From Phycisphaerales bacterium (GTDB lineage: Bacteria > Pseudomonadota > Gammaproteobacteria > Competibacterales > Competibacteraceae), in assembly GCA_014879435.1 (NCBI GenBank), contig JACSSB010000294.1, forward strand, positions 1-8,908: a DNA stretch of 8,908 nucleotides, given 5' to 3'. The position numbers were made by a program, and so were the translations under genes. The notes under the pieces were generated by a model. It saw nothing but the letters and a program-made list of their open reading frames with translations. It made no database searches and was not told the origin of the DNA. Positions 1 through 7,073 of the stretch are shown piece by piece; the first letter of the stretch is position 1; every line of letters begins with the position of its first letter.

Positions 1-20
1 AATCAAAAATTGAATGCAAC

Positions 21-437
21 TTAAACGATACACTTCCCGCTCGGCTCCACATCAATCCTCGAAGAACCAATTATCTTAAGTAATGCTTCTACTTCTTCTT
101 GCATTTCGCGTGGATCAATAGCATTTGGAACAGCGGTATTAGAAAATGATTTCAAAATATCTAAAATACTTAGGATAGAGGGAGCATCGGGGTCTTTATT
201 ACTATCACCACCGGAAAGTGGCATAAAAATAACTTCCTTAACTTCTAAAGAAAGCATTTTCTCAAGAGCAAACATACTTGTACTATTAGAATAACTAATA
301 CTCAAAATCTCTCCTTGATCAACTAAAATAATTCCATTGCGCTTAGAGAGTCCATCTTTAACATATATATAAATTTTACCTGTTTTTTTCCCTTTATTCA
401 CCGACAAAAGAACATCGTAAAGCTGTTGTAAAAACAT
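21..437 (-). CDS. Small AT-rich protein of unknown function, possibly PATAN/DUF4388-like
   Basis: I do not recognise this 138-residue protein with certainty. Residues 1-75 read as a short helix, then alternating strands (GKIYIYV at 20-26, NGIILVDQGEILSISYS at 34-50), then a helix with FALEKML at 56-62 and a strand ending near 72. This 'G-x-I, GxI, helix with AL' layout recalls the PATAN/DUF4388 domain of bacterial signalling and gliding-type regulators, but that is inference from pattern only. A polar linker (76-86) leads to two helical stretches (87-98 and 109-123) and a tail ending in Cys136. There is no signal peptide or membrane segment. The ATG at 437 has a good ribosome site, AGAGGG at 449-444, six bases upstream. 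Sampled rows are about 30-42% GC against about 67% in a sampled gltB row, which suggests recent acquisition. It lies downstream of, and codirectional with, the fumarase gene, with a hairpin between them, so it is probably not simply cotranscribed. Confidence 0.72.
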   Translation of the reverse strand: MFLQQLYDVLLSVNKGKKTGKIYIYVKDGLSKRNGIILVDQGEILSISYSNSTSMFALEKMLSLEVKEVIFMPLSGGDSNKDPDAPSILSILDILKSFSNTAVPNAIDPREMQEEVEALLKIIGSSRIDVEPSGKCIV

Positions 438-496
438 CGCATACCCTCTTCGTGATAAGGACTTTTTTAATCATCATTCTTCTCCTGGCAAACTGT

Positions 497-530
497 GCGG
501 ACAGAAAGTGCTCTTGCCACTTCTGTCCGC
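497..530 (-). terminator. Hairpin just downstream of the fumarase stop, putative terminator
   Basis: Bases 497-510 and 518-530 form a 13-bp inverted repeat with one bulged A on the plus-strand left arm and a 7-base loop (CTCTTGC). It begins 10 bases past the fumarase stop codon on the minus strand. No strong T-run follows on that strand (the next bases read ACAGTTTG), so it is a weak intrinsic terminator at best. It may instead protect the 3' end of the fumarase mRNA. It separates the GC-rich fumarase from the AT-rich small gene. Confidence 0.45.
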
Positions 531-540
531 CACTTCAAAT

Positions 541-2055
541 TCAGGCTTCGACCACCGGAATCTTGCCAATCTTCGCCTGCCATTCCTTTGGACCGGTCTT
601 GTGGACGCTACTGCCTTTCGAGTCCACTGCCACCGTTACTGGCATATCTTTGACCTCGAATTCATAGATTGCTTCCATGCCCAAATCTTCAAAGGCCAGT
701 ACCTTGGCCGCCTTGATCGCCTTGGATACCAAATAGGCCGCACCACCCACTGCCATCAAATACACCGCTTGGTTATCCCTGATCGCGTCGATGGCCACTG
801 GACCGCGTTCGGCTTTGCCCACCATACCCAGTAAACCGGTCTGTTCCAGCATCTGGCGGGTGAATTTGTCCATGCGGGTCGCCGTGGTGGGGCCAGCGGG
901 GCCGACCACCTCGTCGCGCACCGGATCGACCGGGCCAACGTAGTAAATGAAACGATTGGTGAAATCGACCGGCAATTTCTCGCCCCGATTGAGCATGTCG
1001 GTCATCCGCTTGTGGGCAGCATCGCGGCCAGTCAACAACTTGCCGTTCAGCAACAAGACCTCGCCTGGCTTCCAGCTCGCTACCTCCTCGCGGGTCACGG
1101 CGGCCAGATCGACGCGACGTGCATTATGTGGAGCGTAGGTCAGCTTCGGCCAATCGTCTAGGTTCGGTGGCTCCAGTTGAGCCAGACCAGTGCCATCAAG
1201 ATGGAAATGGACATGACGGGTCGCGGCGCAGTTCGGTATCAATGCGATCGGTAGATTGGCAGCGTGAGTTGGATAATCCAGTACTTTCACGTCCAACACG
1301 GTGGTCAAACCACCCAGTCCCTGCGCACCAATACCGAGGGCGTTGACCTTCTCATATAATTCGATGCGCAGTTCCTCGGCGCGATTCTTCGGGCCACGGG
1401 CGATCAGATCCTGGATATCGACCGGTGCCATCAGCGATTCCTTGGCTAGCAAAAATGCTTTTTCCGGCGTGCCCCCAATGCCGACACCGAGAATACCGGG
1501 TGGACACCAACCAGCACCCATGAGCGGCACTGTCTTTAGCACCCAATCCACCAGATCGTCGGATGGATTCAGCATGGCGAACTTGGATTTCGCCTCCGAA
1601 CCACCACCCTTGGCGGCGCAGATCACTTCCAGATGATCGCCGGAAACGATCTCGTAATGCACCACTGCCGGGGTATTGTCCTTGGTATTCTGGCGTTTGC
1701 CGGCTGGATCGCGCAGTACTGAAGCGCGCAGCTTGTTATCGGGATCGAGATAGGCACGCCGCACGCCTTCGTCCACCATCTCTTGTACTGACATCGTGGC
1801 GTCCCACTGCACCCCCATGCCCACTTTCAGGAATACCAACGCAATGCCGGTATCCTGACAAATGGGGCGGTGGCCTTCGGCGCACATCCGCGAGTTGATT
1901 AAAATTTGGGCAATGGCGTCTTTAGCTGCTGGGCTTTCCTCCCGCTCGTAGGCCGCTGCCAAGGCTTGGATGTAATCCACAGGATGGTAGTAGCTGATGT
2001 ATTGAAAGGCACTGGCGATACTTTGAATAAAATCTTCTTGGCGAATAGTCGTCAT
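541..2055 (-). CDS. fumA: Fumarate hydratase, class I, iron-sulfur dependent
   Basis: This cytoplasmic TCA-cycle enzyme interconverts fumarate and (S)-malate with a [4Fe-4S] cluster. The 504 residues form an N-terminal alpha domain (about 1-290) and a C-terminal beta domain (about 300-500). Three cysteines have the spacing of known cluster ligands: Cys66 in RPICQDTG, Cys184 in GWCPPG and Cys276 in NCAATRH (gaps 118 and 92; Leishmania class I fumarase has 119 and 94). Residues equivalent to its active site are also visible: Asp68, His264, Arg344 in TGRDAAH, Thr390/Thr391/Arg394 in GPTTATRMD, and Lys414. KGGGSE lies at 149-154. The protein is shorter than E. coli FumA/FumB (548) at the N-terminus but normal for the roughly 505-residue proteobacterial form. 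The ATG at 2055 is preceded by AGGGAG (2067-2062) at six bases. It is transcribed divergently from gltB. The family is certain; the FumA rather than FumB name is conventional. Confidence 0.96.
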   Translation of the reverse strand: MTTIRQEDFIQSIASAFQYISYYHPVDYIQALAAAYEREESPAAKDAIAQILINSRMCAEGHRPICQDTGIALVFLKVGMGVQWDATMSVQEMVDEGVRRAYLDPDNKLRASVLRDPAGKRQNTKDNTPAVVHYEIVSGDHLEVICAAKGGGSEAKSKFAMLNPSDDLVDWVLKTVPLMGAGWCPPGILGVGIGGTPEKAFLLAKESLMAPVDIQDLIARGPKNRAEELRIELYEKVNALGIGAQGLGGLTTVLDVKVLDYPTHAANLPIALIPNCAATRHVHFHLDGTGLAQLEPPNLDDWPKLTYAPHNARRVDLAAVTREEVASWKPGEVLLLNGKLLTGRDAAHKRMTDMLNRGEKLPVDFTNRFIYYVGPVDPVRDEVVGPAGPTTATRMDKFTRQMLEQTGLLGMVGKAERGPVAIDAIRDNQAVYLMAVGGAAYLVSKAIKAAKVLAFEDLGMEAIYEFEVKDMPVTVAVDSKGSSVHKTGPKEWQAKIGKIPVVEA

Positions 2056-2107
2056 GCTGGACTCCCTAGGCGAGGAAGAGGACGCAGGATCGCGTCCGGA
2101 AATGGTT

Positions 2108-2116
2108 ATTATGTCA
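2108..2116 (-). promoter_or_regulatory. Candidate extended -10 promoter of the fumarase gene
   Basis: On the minus strand, bases 2116 to 2108 read TGA-CATAAT. This is an extended -10 (TGn plus a 5/6 match to TATAAT) and would start transcription near 2100, giving a leader of about 45 bases. No good -35 is present at 17 bp, which is acceptable for extended -10 promoters. The two CAGTA repeats at 2131-2135 and 2141-2145, one helical turn apart, sit where an activator could bind. A second TAAAAT box at 2127-2122 is an alternative. Confidence 0.38.
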
Positions 2117-2312
2117 GGGCTATTTTAGGACAGTATCATTCAGTAAGAATGGGGTCTTTCTGGAAGATGCGCACCACTACTCCGATACAATATCCGATAC
2201 TTACCCGTCAGCGTGGCCAGCCACCATCCAGATCGATCCCCCTCAGCCATGCACCATACCCACGCCTTTCTGATAAAACACTAAAAATTCAAAGGGTAAT
2301 TGCTCGGTATGT

Positions 2313-2342
2313 TTGCTCGTTTCACCGATCCGACGGTATACT
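2313..2342 (+). promoter_or_regulatory. Candidate sigma70-type promoter for gltBD
   Basis: TATACT at 2337-2342 is a 5/6 match to the -10 consensus. TTGCTC at 2313-2318, 18 bp upstream, is a weak -35 (3/6). The start would lie near 2349, leaving a leader of about 160 bases before gltB. The weak -35 would suit an activator-dependent promoter, and glutamate synthase operons are often controlled by nitrogen or global regulators, but no operator can be named here. No sigma54-type GG/GC element was found by eye. Confidence 0.33.
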
Positions 2343-2510
2343 TGCAACGCGACCTAGCTTGACCCAAATCATAAGGGCGTAACCACGCGCCCACCGTCCG
2401 GAACCCCGTATCCAGACGCACCATAATCCAACCGACGCGCGTCCTCCGCGCCCCGCTTGGAACTCTCCGGACCATCCGGCCTTATCTGTTTGACTCATGC
2501 GGAGTGATCA

Positions 2511-5500
2511 ATGCGTGTGCCCCTCTCCCCGCAGGGCTTGTATTGCCCTGAATTCGAGCGAGACAGTTGCGGTTTCGGACTGATCGCACAAATGGACAAC
2601 CGGTCGAGCCACTGGTTGGTACAGACCTCCATCAACGCCCTGGCTCGACTGACGCATCGTGGTGCCATCGCCGCTGACGGTAAATCCGGCGACGGTTGCG
2701 GCCTGCTGATGCAGAAACCGGATGCTTTCCTGCGGCAGGTCGCCGCCGCTGCCGGGATCAAACTGGATGCGCATTATGGCGTGGGCATGGTCTTCCTCAA
2801 TCGCGACCCAGCCCTGGCCGTAGCGGCTCGTGCCGACCTGCAAGCGGAGTTGGAACGGCAAGGACTGAGTGTCGCTGGCTGGCGCACGGTGCCGGTCAAT
2901 CCCGATGCCTGTGGCGAGGAATCGCGCCACACCCTACCCGAGATCGCCCAGATCTTCGTCAACCCACCGGCTGGAATGTTGCCGGAAGCCTTCGAGCGCC
3001 TATTGTTCGTCGCCCGTCGTCAGGTCAACCAACGCATTCGCGCCCGCGACTTGGTCTACTACGTGTCGTCGTTGTCGGGTCGACTGATCAGCTACAAAGG
3101 CTTGGTGATGCCAGCCAATCTGCCGGTGTTTTATCCCGATCTGCACGATGAGCGGCTGGAATCCGCAATCTGCCTGTTCCATCAGCGTTTTTCCACCAAT
3201 ACCCTGCCACGTTGGGAACTGGCGCAACCGTTTCGCTTCCTGGCCCATAACGGCGAGATCAACACCATTCGCGGTAACCGCAACTGGGCCGAAGCGCGCA
3301 GCTATACCTTCTCCTCGCCGCTCTTGCCGGATATGGCCGATATTCGGCCCTTGGTGAATATGACCGGCTCCGACTCCAGCTCACTGGATAACATGCTGGA
3401 AGTGCTGGTGATGGGTGGCATGGATCTGTTCCGCGCCATGCGTCTGCTGATCCCGCCTGCTTGGCAGAACATCGAGCACATGGACCCGGATTTGCGCGCC
3501 TTCTATGAATACAACTCAATGCATCTGGAGCCGTGGGACGGCCCAGCGGGTATCGTGCTCACTGACGGCCGCTATGCCGGTTGCGTGCTGGATCGCAATG
3601 GCTTGCGCCCGGCTCGTTACGTCATCACCGAAGATCGGCACATCACCATCGCCTCCGAAATCGGGGTATACGACTACGCCCCCGAACAGGTGCTAGCTAA
3701 AGGTCGGATGAAGCCCGGCGAAATGCTGGCGGTCGATGTAGAAACCGGCCGGTTACTAACTCCGACTGACATCGACAACGATCTCAAGAGCCGTCACCCC
3801 TATCGGCGCTGGCTACGCGGCAACGTCCAGCGGCTGCGTTCGCTGTATCGAGACGAACCCGAGCCAGAAATCTTGACACCGGAAAAGCTCAACACCTATC
3901 AAAAGCTCTTCGGGGTAAGCCTTGAAGAACGCGACCAAGTGTTGCGGGTGTTGGCCGAAGCCAGCCAGGAAGCGGTTGGCTCAATGGGCGACGATACCCC
4001 TTTTGCGGTATTGTCCACGCGCCCGCGCTCGCTGTACGACTACTTCCGCCAGCAATTTGCTCAGGTCACCAACCCGCCCATCGATCCGCTACGCGAGGCG
4101 GTGGTGATGTCGCTGGAAACCTGTTTGGGCGCCGAGTGCAACCTGTTCGAGGAAAGCCCCAGCTACGCGCCGCGCCTGACCGCCAATACGCCGGTGCTGA
4201 CCGAAGGCCGCTATCAGGCGCTGCTGAATAATCCCGATGGCCACTATCCGCACCGGATCATCGATCTGAACTATCCGGTTGGCGAAGGGCTCCAGACCGC
4301 CATCGAACGCATCAGCACTGAGGCGGTGGCGGCAGCGCGCGAGGGCGTGGTGCTGCTGGTATTGTCCGATCAGGCTATCGCCCGCGACCGACTGCCGATT
4401 CATGCTCTGCTCGCCACTGGCGCGATCCACCATCGACTGGTGCGTGAGGGCTTGCGCTGCGATATCAATCTGCTGATCCATACCGCCACCGCGCGCGACC
4501 CGCATCACATCGCGGCGCTGATCGGCTACGGTGCCACTCTGATCCATCCTTATCTGGCCTACGATCTGCTGCGCGATCTGTCACGTAGTGGCGCGATCCC
4601 CAATAAGGATGACCTGAGCGTGATGGAAAACTATCGCAAGGGGATCAACAAGGGCCTATACAAGATCATTTCCAAGATGGGTATTTCCACCATCAACAGC
4701 TATCGCGGCGCGCAATTGTTCGAGATCGTCGGGCTGCGCGATGAGGTGGTAGATCTGTGCTTCAAGGATACCGTGAGTCGGATTCAGGGCGCGGGCTTTG
4801 CCGAGTTGGAAGCGGAACAGGCTGAGCTAGCACGAGTCGCTTGGCTGCAACGGCGGCCCATTGAGGCGGGCGGCCTGCTCAAGTACATGCACGGCGGTGA
4901 ATACCACGCCTACAACCCGGATGTGGTGCAAGCGTTGCAGCAAGCGGTGGCCAGCGGCAATTACGCCGATTATCAGACTTTTGCCCGCTTGGTGAACGAG
5001 CGGCCGGTCACCACCCTGCGCGATCTGCTGCAACTGAAGCCGGTCGCCCAACCGATTCCGCTGGACGAGGTTGAGCCGATTGAGGCCATTTTGCCGCGCT
5101 TTGACTCGGCAGGCATGTCGCTGGGGGCGCTGTCGCCAGAGGCGCACGAAACCCTGGCCGAAGCCATGAACCGTCTGGGGGGTCGTTCCAATTCCGGTGA
5201 GGGCGGTGAAGATCCGAGCCGCTACGGTACCCTCAAAATGTCGAAGATCAAACAGGTGGCTTCCGGCCGTTTCGGCGTCACGCCCGCCTATCTGGTCAAT
5301 GCCGAGGTGCTGCAAATCAAGGTTGCGCAGGGTGCCAAGCCTGGCGAGGGCGGTCAGTTGCCGGGTGATAAGGTCGATGCCACCATCGCCCGGCTGCGCT
5401 ATTCCCGTCCCGGCGTGGCGCTGATCTCACCACCACCGCACCACGACATCTACTCGATTGAAGATCTGGCACAACTGATCTTCGATCTCAAGCAGATCAA

Positions 5501-6974
5501 TCCTCAGGCGCTGGTCTCGGTCAAACTGGTAGCCGAAGCCGGGGTAGGCACCATCGCTACTGGGGTGGCCAAAGCCTACGCCGATCTGATCACCATCTCC
5601 GGTTACGACGGGGGTACCGGTGCCTCGCCGCTGACCTCGGTCAAATACGCAGGCGGCCCTTGGGAACTGGGCTTGACCGAAACTCATCAGACCCTGCGTC
5701 GCAATAACCTGCGCGACAAGATACGGCTGCAAGCCGACGGCGGCATGAAAACTGGTCTTGACGTGATCAAAGCCGCGCTTCTTGGTGCCGAGAGCTTCGG
5801 TTTCGGCACCGGCCCGATGGTGGCCTTGGGCTGCAAATATCTGCGGATCTGCCATCTCAACAACTGCGCCACCGGTATAGCAACCCAGAATAAGGTGCTG
5901 CGCCTCGATCACTATCGCGGTACCGCCGATAAGGTGGCGAACTACTTCAAGTTCATCGCCCAGGAAGTCCGGGAGCTGATGGCCCATCTGGGTGTGCGCC
6001 GTTTCGAGGATCTGATCGGTCGCGCCGATCTGCTGGATATCCTGCCCGGCACCACCGCCAAGCATCGCGGCCTGGATCTGGCCCCAATCTTGGCCGACAC
6101 CGGTCTGGCGGAAGATCAGCCCCGCTTTTGTCAGGTGCCGCATAACACGCCTTTTGATCGCGGCGAACTGGCCGAGCAGATGGTACGCGACTGCCTGCCC
6201 GCGATTACCGCTAAGACCGGTGGCGAATTCAGCTACGCGCTTCGGAATATCAACCGCTCCATCGGGGCGCGGCTATCGGGTGAGATCGCGCGGCGCCACG
6301 GCAATCTGGACATGGAGAGCGCACCGCTCAAGCTGCGCTTAAGCGGCACTGCGGGCCAGAGCTTTGGGGTCTGGAATGCCGGTGGTCTGCACCTCTATCT
6401 GGAAGGCGACGCCAACGACTATGTGGGTAAGGGTATGGCGGGCGGCAAGCTGGTGATCTATCCACCGTCTGCTAGCCGTTTCGAAGGTCATCGCACGCCG
6501 ATTATCGGTAATACCTGCCTATACGGCGCCACTGGCGGCACGCTGTACGCCGCTGGGACTGCGGGTGAGCGCTTCGCGGTACGCAACTCCGGCGCACTGG
6601 CGATAGTAGAAGGCGTCGGCGATCACGGCTGCGAATACATGACCGGTGGCGTGGTGGTGGTGCTAGGCGAAACCGGCGTCAACTTCGGCGCAGGCATGAC
6701 CGGTGGCTTCGCCTTCGTGCTGGACGAGCACAACGCCTTCGTGGATCGCTACAACCACGAACTGATCGACATCCACCGCATCGCTACTGAAAACATGGAG
6801 CCGCAGCGTAATTATCTGCTGGCACTGATCGAGGACTACGTCGCCGAAACTGGCAGTGTCTGGGGTCAGGCCTTCCTTGACGACTTCCGCTACTACGCCA
6901 GCCGCACTTGGCTAGTGAAGCCGAAAGCCGCCGATCTGGAATCGCTGCTGGAGACATTGCGCGAGGCCGCTTGA
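2511..6974 (+). CDS. gltB: Glutamate synthase (NADPH) large subunit
   Basis: GltB is the catalytic alpha subunit of glutamate synthase. It releases ammonia from glutamine and channels it to 2-oxoglutarate, making glutamate with electrons from GltD. The 1487 residues match the enterobacterial type throughout. An apparent 19-residue propeptide precedes the nucleophile Cys20 in ERDSCGFG, followed by HRGA (49-52). Amidotransferase residues Arg226 (QRFSTNT), Asn247-Gly248 (NGEINT) and Asp288 (GSDSSS) are intact. A central domain lies at about 450-740. The FMN/synthase domain (about 800-1170) contains PGEGGQLPG (944-952) and the [3Fe-4S] ligands Cys1108, Cys1114 and Cys1119 (CX5CX4C). Glycine-rich beta-helix repeats span about 1279-1400. 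The ATG at 2511 is preceded by GGAG at six bases, and the short leader before the nucleophile agrees with the family. No frameshift or missing key residue is seen. gltD follows after 99 bases. Confidence 0.98.
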   Translation: MRVPLSPQGLYCPEFERDSCGFGLIAQMDNRSSHWLVQTSINALARLTHRGAIAADGKSGDGCGLLMQKPDAFLRQVAAAAGIKLDAHYGVGMVFLNRDPALAVAARADLQAELERQGLSVAGWRTVPVNPDACGEESRHTLPEIAQIFVNPPAGMLPEAFERLLFVARRQVNQRIRARDLVYYVSSLSGRLISYKGLVMPANLPVFYPDLHDERLESAICLFHQRFSTNTLPRWELAQPFRFLAHNGEINTIRGNRNWAEARSYTFSSPLLPDMADIRPLVNMTGSDSSSLDNMLEVLVMGGMDLFRAMRLLIPPAWQNIEHMDPDLRAFYEYNSMHLEPWDGPAGIVLTDGRYAGCVLDRNGLRPARYVITEDRHITIASEIGVYDYAPEQVLAKGRMKPGEMLAVDVETGRLLTPTDIDNDLKSRHPYRRWLRGNVQRLRSLYRDEPEPEILTPEKLNTYQKLFGVSLEERDQVLRVLAEASQEAVGSMGDDTPFAVLSTRPRSLYDYFRQQFAQVTNPPIDPLREAVVMSLETCLGAECNLFEESPSYAPRLTANTPVLTEGRYQALLNNPDGHYPHRIIDLNYPVGEGLQTAIERISTEAVAAAREGVVLLVLSDQAIARDRLPIHALLATGAIHHRLVREGLRCDINLLIHTATARDPHHIAALIGYGATLIHPYLAYDLLRDLSRSGAIPNKDDLSVMENYRKGINKGLYKIISKMGISTINSYRGAQLFEIVGLRDEVVDLCFKDTVSRIQGAGFAELEAEQAELARVAWLQRRPIEAGGLLKYMHGGEYHAYNPDVVQALQQAVASGNYADYQTFARLVNERPVTTLRDLLQLKPVAQPIPLDEVEPIEAILPRFDSAGMSLGALSPEAHETLAEAMNRLGGRSNSGEGGEDPSRYGTLKMSKIKQVASGRFGVTPAYLVNAEVLQIKVAQGAKPGEGGQLPGDKVDATIARLRYSRPGVALISPPPHHDIYSIEDLAQLIFDLKQINPQALVSVKLVAEAGVGTIATGVAKAYADLITISGYDGGTGASPLTSVKYAGGPWELGLTETHQTLRRNNLRDKIRLQADGGMKTGLDVIKAALLGAESFGFGTGPMVALGCKYLRICHLNNCATGIATQNKVLRLDHYRGTADKVANYFKFIAQEVRELMAHLGVRRFEDLIGRADLLDILPGTTAKHRGLDLAPILADTGLAEDQPRFCQVPHNTPFDRGELAEQMVRDCLPAITAKTGGEFSYALRNINRSIGARLSGEIARRHGNLDMESAPLKLRLSGTAGQSFGVWNAGGLHLYLEGDANDYVGKGMAGGKLVIYPPSASRFEGHRTPIIGNTCLYGATGGTLYAAGTAGERFAVRNSGALAIVEGVGDHGCEYMTGGVVVVLGETGVNFGAGMTGGFAFVLDEHNAFVDRYNHELIDIHRIATENMEPQRNYLLALIEDYVAETGSVWGQAFLDDFRYYASRTWLVKPKAADLESLLETLREAA

Positions 6975-6991
6975 AAATACTCTGGGATACC

Positions 6992-7058
6992 GCCTGGACC
7001 CCGATCTTGGAATACCAAAAGTTCGGGCCTATCCAGGCATCTCGCCCCTTTTTTCTTT
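6992..7058 (+). promoter_or_regulatory. gltB-gltD intercistronic hairpins with T-tract
   Basis: GCCTGGA (6992-6998) pairs with TCCAGGC (7032-7038). Inside it CCCGA (7000-7004) pairs with TCGGG (7023-7027), and CTTGG (7006-7010) pairs imperfectly with the CCA..AG at 7015-7021. A competing fold pairs GGGC (7025-7028) with GCCC (7044-7047), directly before T6 (7049-7054), C and T3. The second fold resembles a weak terminator or pause site, and the first would exclude it. The element could tune gltD expression or mark an RNA processing site. GltB and GltD are needed in equal amounts, so strong termination is unlikely. Confidence 0.42.
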
Positions 7059-7073
7059 GTCTTGGATCTGCCG

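Larger units (their letters stand above)
2056..2510. other. Divergent fumarase-gltB intergenic control region
   Basis: These 455 bases separate the two divergent starts. I see no convincing gene, tRNA or known riboswitch. Sequence features present are: the fumarase ribosome site (2062-2067); a small GACGC/GCGTC hairpin (2081-2096) in the fumarase leader; CAGTA repeats ten bases apart (2131, 2141); TCCGATAC twice, twelve bases apart (2181-2188, 2193-2200); an AT-rich patch near 2275-2300; a TATACT box (2337-2342); the 10-bp palindrome GACGCGCGTC (2434-2443); TCCGGA palindromes (2095-2100, 2397-2402, 2466-2471); and the gltB ribosome site GGAG (2501-2504). Small open frames crossing it in several frames look like chance and share no family signature. 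Confidence 0.8.

Noticed and set aside
463..491. Promoter for the small AT-rich gene (TTGCCA with a TTAAAA box)
   Set aside because: The spacing is only about 15 bp and the -10 is poor; it was not strong enough to list.
2281..2475. 64-codon minus-strand frame in the divergent spacer
   Set aside because: No ribosome site or family motif, and it runs antisense through the likely gltB leader and promoter.
7062..7073. TTG at 7062 as the gltD start
   Set aside because: The four added residues are not part of the family N-terminus, whereas the ATG at 7074 aligns with the E. coli start and has a GGA at proper distance.
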